The notes under the pieces are model-generated. The model was not told the origin of the DNA, did not search any database, and worked only from the letters and a program-made list of their open reading frames with translations. Position numbers and translations under genes: made by a program. Positions 16,060 through 24,487 of a stretch of 56,284 nucleotides of DNA are shown here, in pieces; the stretch's first letter is position 1, and the number at the start of each line of letters is the position of its first letter. Source of the DNA: Chloroflexota bacterium (lineage in GTDB: Bacteria > Chloroflexota > Anaerolineae > UBA4142 > SHND01); NCBI GenBank assembly GCA_016209205.1, contig JACQWQ010000261.1, forward strand, positions 1-56,284, written 5' to 3'.

Positions 16060-17430
16060 TTAGAAATTGGAAATTGAAACATCCAACTCTCCGCGCGCGC
16101 CGTCTTCCACCGCTTCGACTATACGCGTGGGCACAATGCGATTGCCTAAATTTTCGCGGCTGCGCGTGACGACACGAATGTAATTGTCAGTGTAGCCCGA
16201 CCACACACCCCACCCCATCCCTCCCCTATCAGGAGAGGGGGTTTGTTCCTCATACAACACATTCAGCGTCTGCCCGACAAATGTTTCGGCAAAGCGGCGC
16301 AAGCTCGCGTCGGCGACGCGCTGCATGATTTTGTGCCGCGCGTCTTTGATTTCGTCGGCAACGTGCAGTGGAAGTTGCGCGGCGAGCGTCCCTTCACGCG
16401 GCGAGTAGGAAAACACGTGTATACGCGCGAAATTCATACGTTCGACAAATTCAACCGATTCTCGAAACTCTACCTCCGCTTCGCCGGGAAAGCCGACAAT
16501 GACATCCGTCGTAATTGCGACATCGGGGATTTTTGCGCGCGCCATTGCCACCGCGTCGGCGAATTGTTCCGCGCTGTACGGGCGGCGCATTCGGCGCAAA
16601 ACGGTGCTGCTGCCGCTTTGCAGGGACAGGTGTAAATGGCGACACACGCGCGCGTCGGAAAATAGATCAAGCAGCTCCGCGTCTAAATCCCACGGCGCAA
16701 TCGAGGTGAGGCGCAGACGCGGCAGCGCAGTATTTTGCAAAATGTCGCCGATTAAATCGCACAGCCCGCGCAATCTGTTGCGCTCCGTTTCGCGTTCTCC
16801 GAGACGATAGTCCGAAATTTGCACGCCGGTCAAAATCACTTCTTGATAGCCCGCGTCCACCAACACGCGAATTTCATCCACGATTTCACTTTGCGGCCGA
16901 CTGCGCGCTCTACCGCGCGCGAGCGGAATGATGCAGTAGGTGCAAGCCATGTTGCAGCCGTCTTGAATTTTGACGAACGCGCGCGTGCACAGTCCACTTT
17001 TTCTGATTTCGGTGCGTGGAGGGAAATCTAACTCTCCGCTCACTGCTTCTGGCACACGGCAGCCGTTCGCGACGAGTTGAAAATCCATCGCGTGCAAACG
17101 TTCGCCCGCGAGGCGCACCAGTTCCTCTTTGTCCGCGTTGGGCACGACGAGCGCGACGTTCGGCAACCTTGACGCCTGTTCCGACGACAGGGTCGCATAA
17201 CAGCCGGTCAACACGATTTGCGCGTCGGCGTTCGTGCGCGCGAGGTGACGCGCCAGATTGCGCGATTTGCGCGCGGCTTGCGACGTGACGGTGCACGTGT
17301 TCAATACAATCGTTTCGGCGCGGCGTGGGTCATCTACGAGCTCATCGCCGCGCGCGATGAAATCACGCGCCCAACTTTCGAGCTCGCTTTCATTCAATTT
17401 ACAGCCGAGCGTTTGCAAATAGACTCTCAT
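16060..17430 (-). CDS. mtaB: tRNA (N6-threonylcarbamoyladenosine(37)-C2)-methylthiotransferase MtaB
   Basis: From ATG at 17430 the protein has 456 residues. The N-terminal UPF0004 domain shows C10, C46 and C77 for the auxiliary 4Fe-4S cluster. The radical SAM cluster is CNMACTYC (C159, C163, C166). A TRAM-like C-terminal region includes WSGYTDNYIRVV. It converts t6A37 to ms2t6A37 in tRNAs reading ANN codons. A 13-residue piece, TPSPDRGGMGWGV, interrupts the TRAM region and is encoded by a CCCTCTCC..GGAGAGGG-type dispersed repeat. The last codons and stop lie in an AAATTGGAAATTG tandem repeat. Followed by the HIT gene. Confidence 0.93.
   Translation of the reverse strand: MRVYLQTLGCKLNESELESWARDFIARGDELVDDPRRAETIVLNTCTVTSQAARKSRNLARHLARTNADAQIVLTGCYATLSSEQASRLPNVALVVPNADKEELVRLAGERLHAMDFQLVANGCRVPEAVSGELDFPPRTEIRKSGLCTRAFVKIQDGCNMACTYCIIPLARGRARSRPQSEIVDEIRVLVDAGYQEVILTGVQISDYRLGERETERNRLRGLCDLIGDILQNTALPRLRLTSIAPWDLDAELLDLFSDARVCRHLHLSLQSGSSTVLRRMRRPYSAEQFADAVAMARAKIPDVAITTDVIVGFPGEAEVEFRESVEFVERMNFARIHVFSYSPREGTLAAQLPLHVADEIKDARHKIMQRVADASLRRFAETFVGQTLNVLYEEQTPSPDRGGMGWGVWSGYTDNYIRVVTRSRENLGNRIVPTRIVEAVEDGARGELDVSISNF
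16204..16241. repeat. in-frame dispersed repeat within mtaB
   Basis: CACCCCACCCCATCCCTCCC followed by CTATCAGGAGAGGGGG is a common intergenic repeat type (CCCTCTCC..GGGGTGGGG). Here it lies inside mtaB and keeps the frame, adding TPSPDRGGMGWGV between YEEQ and WSGYTDN, two segments that are contiguous in ordinary MtaB proteins. Confidence 0.65.
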
Positions 17431-18089
17431 ACGACAACTCAAGTCTTGGACTGAACGATTATAAGTAGGAGCGGCGTTTACGTCAAAAGACTATCCGCGA
17501 GACGCCGTGTGTTTTTCAGCGCCCGTGCACTCAAGTCGCGTGGCGCGGCAAAAACGCCTGGTCTGTACACAAAACGGGGTGCTGTGTGCCGCGCCGGAAA
17601 TCGCGCCGATGTTTTTGGCGCCAATCACTTGCGCGTTTACCTTTCACCATCTGCCTGTCCCGGCTTGGCGCCAGACATTGAAATCTGTGACGTTCATTGG
17701 TCAAGCCCCTAACTCGGACAAGCCGAAACCAAATCGGGAAACCGCGAATCTTTACGCGAACTTCGCGCGACGAATCTACGCGAATTTTTTCGCATCCCGA
17801 TTCGCGCAGAACCTGTGGCGATGTGCGATGTATTCCCATCGCCTTCATCACATGAAGCACTGAGGGATTCGCGGGGATTCGCGGTGGAAAATCTTTGCTT
17901 TTTGCGTAAAGATTTCGGAGTATGGGTCCTACAGCGCGACTGCGCGATTTCTCGAAAAAAACCTCGTTTGCCTCCCGTTCTTGCGGCGTGTGCAAAACGT
18001 CCATCTGTGCCAATCCGCGTATAATACACCCATGTTTTGCGAAGCAGAATCCTTCACGCACAAAAACAAATTTGGGTATTGAGGTCACG
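17431..18089. repeat. intergenic region with dispersed repeat 17740-17905
   Basis: No convincing gene is seen in these 659 bases. From about 17740 there are repeated GCGAATC/TACGCGAA units, GGCGATGTGCGATG, CATCGCCTTCATCACATGAAG and GGGATTCGCGGGGATTCGCG, related to the modules at 9480-9780. A TATAAT at 18020-18025 may be the -10 box for the ArsA gene, but no good -35 is visible. Confidence 0.55.
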
Positions 18090-19250
18090 ATGCGAATTAT
18101 TTTATATACCGGCAAAGGCGGCGTCGGCAAAACCTCCGTCGCTGCCGCCACCGCTTTACGCTGCGCGGACATGGGCTATCGCACAATTGTATTGTCCACC
18201 GACGCGGCGCACTCGCTTGCCGATTCCTTCGATTTGCAAATCGGCAAGGAACCGATAGAGATTGCGCCGAAACTCAACGCGCAAGAAATTGATGTCCTGT
18301 ATCAAATGGACAAGTATTGGGGCAAGGTGCAAGAATACTTTCGTTCCATCTTGCAGTGGCGCGGTGTGGACGAATTGATTGCGGATGAAGTGAGCGTGCT
18401 GCCCGGCATGGACGAATTGGCGTCGCTCTTGCAAATCGTCTATCTGGCGGAATCGGGCAAGTACGATGTCATCGTCGTAGATTGCGCGCCGACCGGAGAA
18501 ACGCTCAAGCTGCTTTCTTTGCCCGAAGTCGCGCGGTGGTATCTCACACACATTTTTCCCGTCGAACGCATGGCGGCGCGTTTTGCGTCGCCCCTCATGC
18601 GCGCGGTCACCGACATTCCGCTGCCCGATGACCAAGTCTTTGAGACGATCAAGGAACTCATTCAACAATTGGATCGCATGCACACGCTCTTGAGCGACAC
18701 GAAAACCTCTTCGGTGCGCCTCGTGCTCAATCCCGAAAAGATGGTCATCAAAGAAGCGACGCGCACCTTTACCTACATTAACCTGTACGGTTTCGCGTGC
18801 GACCTGATTGTAAACAATCGCGTCTTGCCCGATTCGGTGACGGACACGTATTTCGCCGCGTTAAAAGATGCGCAAGCGCGCTACGGGCAAATGATTCACG
18901 AGTCCTTCGCGCCCGTGCCCATTTTCAAGGTCCCGTTTTTCGAGCAAGAGGTTGTCGGGCTGGAAATGCTGCGGCGCATGGCGCACATCTTGTACGCCGA
19001 CGCGGATCCGGCAGCGTTGTTTTACGACGGCAGTCCGCAAGAAATCGTCAAGAACGGCAAAGGTTATCTTTTGAAAATGAAATTGCCGTTCGCCGCAAAA
19101 TCCGACGTGCATCTCACACGTGCCGGTGACGAACTCGCCATCAGCGTCGGAAATTTCCGCCGCAACGCGATTTTGCCGCGCGCGCTCGCCGCGTTACAAG
19201 TGCAAAAAGCAAAAATGGAAGAGGGGAAACTCGTCGTCAGTTTTGCGTGA
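18090..19250 (+). CDS. ArsA/Get3-family ATPase
   Basis: From ATG at 18090, preceded by GAGGT, the protein has 386 residues; longer upstream frames would run through repeats. The deviant Walker A is GKGGVGKTS (8-16), switch I includes LSTDAAHSLADSFD, and switch II is VVDCAPTGETL. These features define the ArsA/GET3 branch of SIMIBI ATPases, which in bacteria energise arsenite efflux or act as targeting chaperones. It is a single-domain form, not the duplicated ArsA, and no arsenic genes are nearby, so an unknown chaperone-like role is at least as likely. Confidence 0.9.
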   Translation: MRIILYTGKGGVGKTSVAAATALRCADMGYRTIVLSTDAAHSLADSFDLQIGKEPIEIAPKLNAQEIDVLYQMDKYWGKVQEYFRSILQWRGVDELIADEVSVLPGMDELASLLQIVYLAESGKYDVIVVDCAPTGETLKLLSLPEVARWYLTHIFPVERMAARFASPLMRAVTDIPLPDDQVFETIKELIQQLDRMHTLLSDTKTSSVRLVLNPEKMVIKEATRTFTYINLYGFACDLIVNNRVLPDSVTDTYFAALKDAQARYGQMIHESFAPVPIFKVPFFEQEVVGLEMLRRMAHILYADADPAALFYDGSPQEIVKNGKGYLLKMKLPFAAKSDVHLTRAGDELAISVGNFRRNAILPRALAALQVQKAKMEEGKLVVSFA

Positions 19251-19257
19251 AAGAAAA

Positions 19258-19376
19258 GGAGGCCGGAGACTGGAGATTCGGGATGGAGTGATGGAGTGAT
19301 AGAGTGATGGAGTGATCCTTTTCCGCTCTCCTTCTCTCCTGCTCTCGCGCTCTCCCTCTCCCTCTCCATTTTCGAC
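19258..19376. repeat. low-complexity heptamer-like repeats between ArsA and methyltransferase genes
   Basis: GGAGACTGGAGATTCGGGAT, then GGAGTGATGGAGTGATAGAG and later CTCTCCTTCTCTCCTGCTCT make two purine/pyrimidine-biased arms that could fold back on each other. Similar period-7 to period-8 tracts occur at seven other places in the window. Confidence 0.7.
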
Positions 19377-19405
19377 AAAACGCTTGATGTGAATATAGTT
19401 ACAGC

Positions 19406-20293
19406 ATGTCTGCGAAACATCCGCTCGAACCAACGCCGCCAGAACGCTGGCGTAAATACCTGACCGACTATAACGAAGGGCTGGGTCTCGTCTATGAGCG
19501 TTTGATGCTCAATGATTTCTTGGATTCGCTGCAAAAAAAACATCACATCGAATCCGTGCTGGAAGCGCCCATTTATGGCATGGCGGGCGTCAGCGGTATC
19601 AATTCCGTTTTGCTCGCGCGTAACGGCGCACGCGTCACGCTCGTGGATGACAACGCGGAACGGCTCGCAGGCGTCCAACGTATTTGGAATGAATTGGGAC
19701 TTGCGGCAACATTCCATCTCCAATCCTTCGACTTTGCTCAGGACAAGTCTCCAATCTCCAGTCTCCCTTTGCCCGGACGCTCGTTTGACCTCGTATGGAA
19801 CTGGGCGGCGCTGTGGTATTTGCCCGACCCGGAAAAATGGATTGGCGAGATGGTGCGCGTGTCGCGGAATTTGGTTTTCATTGCGATGCCAAACCGCGCG
19901 CAAGTGGGTTACTTGATGCGCAAGTACGTGTTGGAAAAAGATTTTGTGCGGTACGTGGACGAGTCGTGGGCGAACATCGGGCGCGTAAAAACGATTTTGC
20001 GCGATTGGGACTGCAAAATTATTAACGAAGGGGTGTTGGATGTGCCGCCGTGGCCCGATACGGTCATGCCCGCCGCGCAGGTGTTGAAACGGTTGGGGAT
20101 TCAATCGAAAGAAATGAGCGCGCGCTTTGAAGGCGACGGTTGGCAGTGGAGTTCGATGGACTATTATCTGGGCAAGAAACCCGAGCTCAAAGCGCAAATG
20201 GATCGTTACGCGTTTTTGGAACGTGCGCCTGTGCCGTGGCAAATCAAAAGCGTGTGGGCGCATCATCGCTATGTTGTCGCAAGCGTTTCATAG
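19406..20293 (+). CDS. class I SAM-dependent methyltransferase
   Basis: A 295-residue protein with a Rossmann-like region around EAPIYGMAGVSGINSVLLAR (motif I is divergent) and VTLVDDN (motif II). RSFDLVWNWAALWYLPDPEK is the motif IV region. The segment SFDFAQDKSPISSLP just before it is encoded by a CTTCGACTTTGCTCAGGACA dispersed repeat plus AATCTCC units and looks inserted. The C-terminal 100 residues are outside the standard fold. It stands just upstream of two Uma2 genes with 12 bases in between. Substrate unknown. Confidence 0.75.
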   Translation: MSAKHPLEPTPPERWRKYLTDYNEGLGLVYERLMLNDFLDSLQKKHHIESVLEAPIYGMAGVSGINSVLLARNGARVTLVDDNAERLAGVQRIWNELGLAATFHLQSFDFAQDKSPISSLPLPGRSFDLVWNWAALWYLPDPEKWIGEMVRVSRNLVFIAMPNRAQVGYLMRKYVLEKDFVRYVDESWANIGRVKTILRDWDCKIINEGVLDVPPWPDTVMPAAQVLKRLGIQSKEMSARFEGDGWQWSSMDYYLGKKPELKAQMDRYAFLERAPVPWQIKSVWAHHRYVVASVS

Positions 20294-20305
20294 CTGAGGT
20301 GTTCT

Positions 20306-21031
20306 ATGACAATCGTTTCCTTTCCACCGCAAACGATGGTGGAATATCCCGAGTCGGATGGCAAACCTATGGCAGAAACAATGAAACACATTCTTGTCAT
20401 CACGTACTTATTAAATGTGCTGATGGCATGGTTTCGCGACCGCGCGGATATGTACGTCGGGGGAAACAATTTGATTTATTACGTCGAAGGATTTCCGAAA
20501 AAATTCTTTGCGCCCGATGTGTATCTTATCCCTGGCTTGGACAAGACGCCGCGCCGCGTCCTCAAACTTTGGGAAATCAAACGCGCGCCCGCCGTCATTT
20601 TTGAAATTACCTCGCGCGCGACGTGGGAAGACGATTTGGGCGACAAAATGGAATTGTATGCGCAGCTCGGCGTACGCGAATATTTCGTGTACGATGTCGA
20701 ACATGAAGAACTCGAACCGCCCTTGCGCGGCTTTCGTTTGGCGGGCTTTGAGTACGAACCTATGCAGCCCGACCCCGATGGAAGAATTTACAGCGCCGAG
20801 CTGCAGCTCCAGCTCCAGGAAATTGACGGAACGCTGCGCCTGATTAATCCGCGCACGGGCGAAATCCTCAAGACCTATACCGAAAGTGAAGAGGCGCGGC
20901 AGGAAGCGGAGGAACTGGCACATGAAGCAGGAATTCGCGCCGACCAAGAATATCAGGCGCGCTTGGAAGCCGAAGCAGAAGCCGCGCGCCTCCGCGCCGA
21001 ACTCGAAAAATTGCGCGGCAAGCAGGACTGA
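20306..21031 (+). CDS. Uma2 family nuclease-like protein, copy 1
   Basis: A 241-residue member of the Uma2 (DUF820) family, a PD-(D/E)XK-type fold common in Chloroflexota and Cyanobacteria. KFFAPDVYLIPG supplies the acidic residue, and VIFEITSRATWEDDLGDKME holds the E-x-T and later Lys positions expected for the active site. GVREYFVYDVE is the conserved family block. The last 55 residues form a coiled coil rich in EAEELA/EAEAARLRAELEKL. Biological role of Uma2 proteins is not established. It is followed after 76 bases by a close paralogue with an identical 3' end. Confidence 0.85.
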   Translation: MTIVSFPPQTMVEYPESDGKPMAETMKHILVITYLLNVLMAWFRDRADMYVGGNNLIYYVEGFPKKFFAPDVYLIPGLDKTPRRVLKLWEIKRAPAVIFEITSRATWEDDLGDKMELYAQLGVREYFVYDVEHEELEPPLRGFRLAGFEYEPMQPDPDGRIYSAELQLQLQEIDGTLRLINPRTGEILKTYTESEEARQEAEELAHEAGIRADQEYQARLEAEAEAARLRAELEKLRGKQD

Positions 21032-21107
21032 GCGCAAATTGGCAATGCAAATGCGTTCGAGCGCGCCACCGTTCTGTGGGCGCTCAAGCTGAAAGGTGCG
21101 GTGAGCG

Positions 21108-21833
21108 ATGGCAATTTCAATACTCGCCCCGAAAACCCAAATCTATTATCCCGAAACGGACGGCAAACCCATGGCAGAAACTTTGCAGCATATCTTGGTC
21201 ATCACGTATTTGTTATCCGCGCTGCGCGATTATTTCCGCAATGCGCTCGACGTATATGTTGGGGCGAACAATTTGATTTACTACGAAGAAGGAGAACCAA
21301 GCTCAGTATTTGCTCCTGACTGTTATGTAATTTTCGGTTTGGACAAAACACCGCGCCGCGTTTACAAACTCTGGCAAGAAAAGCGCGTGCCGTCGGTCAC
21401 CTTTGAAATTACTTCGCATTCGACGTGGATGGAAGACCTGGGCAACAAGCGTGTATTGTATGCCAAGCTCGGCGTGCAAGAGTATTTCATCTATGATGTG
21501 GAACACGCCGATTTGGAGCCGCCGCTGCAGGGGTTTCGGCTTGAACAGGGTGAGTACGTTCGCATTGTGCCAGACGAACACGGCAGACTCGTCAGCCGCG
21601 AATTGGGTCTGACGCTGCAAGAGATTGACGGCACGCTGCGCCTGATTCATCCCGCCACGAATGAAATCGTGTTAACACCCGATGAAAGCTATGAAGCGGC
21701 GCGTGAAGCGGAGGAAGCGGCGCGCGAAGCGGAACAAGCCGCGCGTGAGGCAGAGGCACACACGCGTGCCGTCGAACAAGAAAACGCGCGCCTCCGCGCC
21801 GAACTCGAAAAATTGCGCGGCAAGCAGGCCTGA
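21108..21833 (+). CDS. Uma2 family nuclease-like protein, copy 2
   Basis: Also 241 residues and clearly a duplicate of the gene before it: the same YPETDGKPMAET start region, the same LDKTPRRV and EITSHSTWMEDLGNKR blocks, and GVQEYFIYDVE. The coiled-coil tail is remodelled by expansion of AAREAEEAAREAE repeats, then rejoins copy 1 at ARLRAELEKLRGKQ, where the DNA of the two copies is identical for about 40 bases. The gene ends directly at the ATG of the GT2 gene. An in-cis duplication with later gene conversion or repeat expansion is inferred. Confidence 0.85.
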   Translation: MAISILAPKTQIYYPETDGKPMAETLQHILVITYLLSALRDYFRNALDVYVGANNLIYYEEGEPSSVFAPDCYVIFGLDKTPRRVYKLWQEKRVPSVTFEITSHSTWMEDLGNKRVLYAKLGVQEYFIYDVEHADLEPPLQGFRLEQGEYVRIVPDEHGRLVSRELGLTLQEIDGTLRLIHPATNEIVLTPDESYEAAREAEEAAREAEQAAREAEAHTRAVEQENARLRAELEKLRGKQA

Positions 21834-22742
21834 ATGATCGCACTCGACACAGTTTCGCCCCGCGCTACGGAAACACACAGCGCCGCCACCGTTTCCATCG
21901 TCATCCCCGCGTTCAACGAAGAACAAGGGTTGCCGCACGTCCTCGATGCGTTACGCGTGTGGAGTGAACACGGCGCGGAAATAATCGTGGTGGACGACGG
22001 CTCGACGGATCATACGGCGGAGGTCGCCGCGCGACAGGGCGTGCGCGTCATTCGCCATCATCACAACAAAGGATATGGCGCGTCGTTGAAAGCAGGCATC
22101 CGCGCGGCGGAACGCGAAATCGTCGTCACGTTCGACGCGGATGGACAATTCGATGTGAATGACATTGCGCGTTTGGTGAACGCGCTGCACCACAGCGATA
22201 TGGTCGTCGGCGTGCGACCGCAAGGCGCGGGTTCGCCGACGCTTCGCAAACCCGGCAAGTGGCTCTTGGGCAAAACCGCCAATTATCTCACGCAGACAAA
22301 AATTCCCGATTTGAACTGCGGCTTTCGCGCGCTGCGCGCCGAAACCGCGCGCCGCTTTTTGAATCTGTTGCCGAACGGTTTTTCTTTTACGACAACTTTA
22401 ACACTTGCCATGTTCAAAGATGGATATAATGTGGACTATGTGCCCATCATGGTGCACCCGCGCACGACCGGCAAGAGCAGCGTGCGCGCCGCCGACGGGC
22501 TCAATACGTTACTGCTCATCATTCGCATCATCGCCCTGTTCGACCCGTTAAAAGTTTTTTTGCCGGCAAGCGGAATTTTATTTCTCACCGGCATCGTCTA
22601 TTGGATCATTGACAGCATCACGCTCGGACGCCCCAACATTCCATCGGGCGCTGTCATTTTGTTCGTCTCTGCGATCATGATTTTCATGTTCGGCGTTCTC
22701 GCCGATCAAGTCAGCGCGATTCGCAGAGGACAACATGAGTAG
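21834..22742 (+). CDS. GT2 family glycosyltransferase (dolichyl-phosphate-mannose synthase-like)
   Basis: A 302-residue GT-A enzyme. SIVIPAFNEEQG (21-32), VVDDGSTDHT (52-61) and FDADGQFD (100-107) are the nucleotide-binding and DxD-type motifs of polyprenyl-phosphate hexose synthases. LNCGFRA marks the acceptor region. Two C-terminal membrane helices (from about 225) anchor it. It would make a polyprenyl-phosphate sugar, the donor used by the GT-C enzymes encoded elsewhere in this window. ATG follows the stop of the Uma2 gene without a gap, so they may be translationally linked. Confidence 0.9.
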   Translation: MIALDTVSPRATETHSAATVSIVIPAFNEEQGLPHVLDALRVWSEHGAEIIVVDDGSTDHTAEVAARQGVRVIRHHHNKGYGASLKAGIRAAEREIVVTFDADGQFDVNDIARLVNALHHSDMVVGVRPQGAGSPTLRKPGKWLLGKTANYLTQTKIPDLNCGFRALRAETARRFLNLLPNGFSFTTTLTLAMFKDGYNVDYVPIMVHPRTTGKSSVRAADGLNTLLLIIRIIALFDPLKVFLPASGILFLTGIVYWIIDSITLGRPNIPSGAVILFVSAIMIFMFGVLADQVSAIRRGQHE

Positions 22743-22812
22743 AAATTAGAAGTTAGAAATTAGAAGTTGGAGATTGGCTTCCAACTTCCAACTTCCAACT
22801 TCCAACTTCCAA
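22743..22812. repeat. AGAAATTAGAAGTT / CCAACTT tandem repeat
   Basis: Tandem AGAAATTAGAAGTT units are followed by four CCAACTT heptamers, and AGTTGGAGATTGGCTTCCAACT forms a hairpin between them. The tract ends right at the radical SAM start codon, leaving no normal ribosome binding site there. Confidence 0.75.
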
Positions 22813-22813
22813 A

Positions 22814-24076
22814 ATGGCTCTTTCCACGTACAGCAATATCGCAACTTCGATTCTGAATAACAAAGCGGGGCGCGTGACGCTGCCCAGTATGGTCACGTAC
22901 ATTGTCACCTGGCGCTGCAACTTGCGCTGCTTTATGTGCGACGTTTGGAAAAAAACCGACCACGATGACATGACGCCCGAAGAAGCGGGGAAAATTTTCA
23001 AGCAACTGCAAAAACTCGACACGCTGCGCTTGACCGGCGGCGAACCATTTTTGCGGCGCGATTTTGATAAACTCGTCGGCAGCATTCTAGAAGTGACCGA
23101 CCCGACGGTGGTACACATTACGACTGCGGGCGTGATGTACGAACGCATCGTCGAATTCGTGAAAACGTTCGGCTCGAAAAAATTGCACTTGAAAGTTTCG
23201 ATTGACGCGGTGGGCGACCGCCACGATGAAATTCGCGGCTATCGCGGTTTGTATAATAAATCGCTGCGCACGCTGCGTACACTGGCGGAATTGCGCGAAC
23301 AGTACGGTTTTTATCTCGGCGTGAATCAAACGATTTCCGACCGCAATTGGGACCACATCGTGCCGCTGCGCGAAGCGATGGGCGAACTCGGCATCCCGGT
23401 GCATTACGCGATTGCGACGGATCATTACACGCTCTATCGCCTGAACACGTCCAAAGAAAATCAAGTGCCCGACATGCGCTCGGTTTCGATGAGCGACTAT
23501 ACGCCGGAACAATTGCAGTACATTTTCGACCAACTGGACCGCCGCGATGCGATTCACGACGTGCCCGAATGGATGGTGCAGCGCTATTATTTGCATGGGT
23601 TGAAAAATCGTTTGCTCAAAGGTATCGAAGAACCAAAACCGTCGTGCATCGAGTTGCACAATCACATGCGCCTCATGCCGAACGGCGATGTGATGACATG
23701 CGTCTACTATCCGAACATTGTCGGCAACTTGCGCCGACAGACATTGGAAGAAGTATGGTTCGGCAAAGACATTGAGCCGCAGCGCAAAGTGGTGAAAAAT
23801 TGCGTCGGCTGTTGGGCGGGCTGCGAGGTGAAACCCAACGCGATTTACACGGGCGATATTGTCAAGGCATTTACGATGGGTCCGGTGAGTGATAGGTCGA
23901 AAGACGCGCCGATGCCGGTGGGCAGTAGTCAGTTATCAGTGAACAGTAATCAGTTGCCAGTGAACAGTGAGCAGTTATCAGTGAACAGTAAGCAGTCAAC
24001 GGGAAATGGCAAGACACCGAATGTGACGTTTGTGGATGCCGCAGCCGATTCGGATCGCGGGGTTGTAGGAAAATGA
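22814..24076 (+). CDS. radical SAM/SPASM protein
   Basis: A 420-residue protein. The radical SAM cluster motif is CNLRCFMC (C35, C39, C42), followed by LTGGEPFLRRDF. A C-terminal SPASM/twitch-like region has KPSCIELHNHMRLMPNGDVM, TCVYYPNIVGNL, then NCVGCWAGCE. This architecture is shared by enzymes modifying lipids, sugars or peptides. The last about 50 residues are unlike the family: SVNSNQLPVNSEQLSVNSKQ is encoded by a tandem CAGTGAACAGT repeat (23921-23998). No ribosome binding site is visible because the start abuts a repeat. It lies between GT2 and a DUF2442 gene that overlaps its stop by four bases. Confidence 0.88.
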   Translation: MALSTYSNIATSILNNKAGRVTLPSMVTYIVTWRCNLRCFMCDVWKKTDHDDMTPEEAGKIFKQLQKLDTLRLTGGEPFLRRDFDKLVGSILEVTDPTVVHITTAGVMYERIVEFVKTFGSKKLHLKVSIDAVGDRHDEIRGYRGLYNKSLRTLRTLAELREQYGFYLGVNQTISDRNWDHIVPLREAMGELGIPVHYAIATDHYTLYRLNTSKENQVPDMRSVSMSDYTPEQLQYIFDQLDRRDAIHDVPEWMVQRYYLHGLKNRLLKGIEEPKPSCIELHNHMRLMPNGDVMTCVYYPNIVGNLRRQTLEEVWFGKDIEPQRKVVKNCVGCWAGCEVKPNAIYTGDIVKAFTMGPVSDRSKDAPMPVGSSQLSVNSNQLPVNSEQLSVNSKQSTGNGKTPNVTFVDAAADSDRGVVGK

Positions 24077-24375
24077 AAATGTATCACGAGTTATATCGCG
24101 TTATCGGTTTTGAAATCATTGGCGACTATCTGCTGCGCGTTCGCTTTGACGATGACGCCGAACAGGTTATCAATTTTGAGCCGGTCCTATACGGTGAGAT
24201 GTGGGGACCACTACGAAACCTTGAACTTTTCAGTCAAGTTAGTATTGACCCAATCGCTCGCACATTGACGTGGCCCAATAGCGCGGATTTTGATCCCGAA
24301 ACATTACGCCATTGGGACGAATACAAGGATGAGTTAGCAGAGCGCGCAAAAAATTGGGAGCACGTTGCCGCGTAA
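24073..24375 (+). CDS. DUF2442 domain protein
   Basis: A 100-residue protein whose ATG overlaps the radical SAM stop (ATGA). The pattern DYLLRVRFDDDAEQVINFEP followed by LFSQVSIDPIARTLTWPN and GADFDPETL-like ending is that of DUF2442, a small domain often encoded beside toxin-antitoxin or DUF4160 genes. No DUF4160 partner is present. It lies immediately before a tRNA gene and a hicB gene. Function unknown. Confidence 0.85.
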   Translation: MKMYHELYRVIGFEIIGDYLLRVRFDDDAEQVINFEPVLYGEMWGPLRNLELFSQVSIDPIARTLTWPNSADFDPETLRHWDEYKDELAERAKNWEHVAA

Positions 24376-24382
24376 AGTTCTT

Positions 24383-24456
24383 GGGCGGGTAGCTCAATGG
24401 TTAGAGCAGTACTCTTATAAGGTACCGATTTGCAGGTTCGAGTCCTGCCCCGCCTA
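24383..24456 (+). tRNA. tRNA-Ile with anticodon UAU
   Basis: A 74-base cloverleaf: acceptor GGGCGGG pairing with CCCGCCT (G1-U72 wobble), TA at 8-9, D arm GCTC/GAGC, anticodon stem GTACT/GGTAC with loop CTTATAA giving anticodon TAT, variable CGATTT, T arm GCAGG TTCGAGT CCTGC, discriminator A. No CCA is encoded. The anticodon reads AUA isoleucine codons directly. Confidence 0.93.
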
Positions 24457-24487
24457 CACGCATGATGATTTCGATGGAAACAGGGAG

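Noticed and set aside
16044..16082. N-terminal extension MFQFPISNLQFPI of the HIT protein
   Set aside because: It is translated tandem repeat that also overlaps the mtaB end; the HinT family starts at MSCIFC.
17507..17740. Possible remnant gene (plus-strand stretch with SVTFIGQAPNSDKP)
   Set aside because: The fragment resembles the start of some DNA-glycosylase-like proteins, but it is very short and runs straight into repeat DNA; not enough to call.
19064..20266. A 400-residue minus-strand frame
   Set aside because: It runs antisense across the ArsA end, a low-complexity tract and the methyltransferase gene; no family features.
24365..24487. Upstream extension of HicB through the tRNA gene
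   Set aside because: The extra 41 residues are translation of the tRNA-Ile; ATG at 24488 gives a normal HicB.
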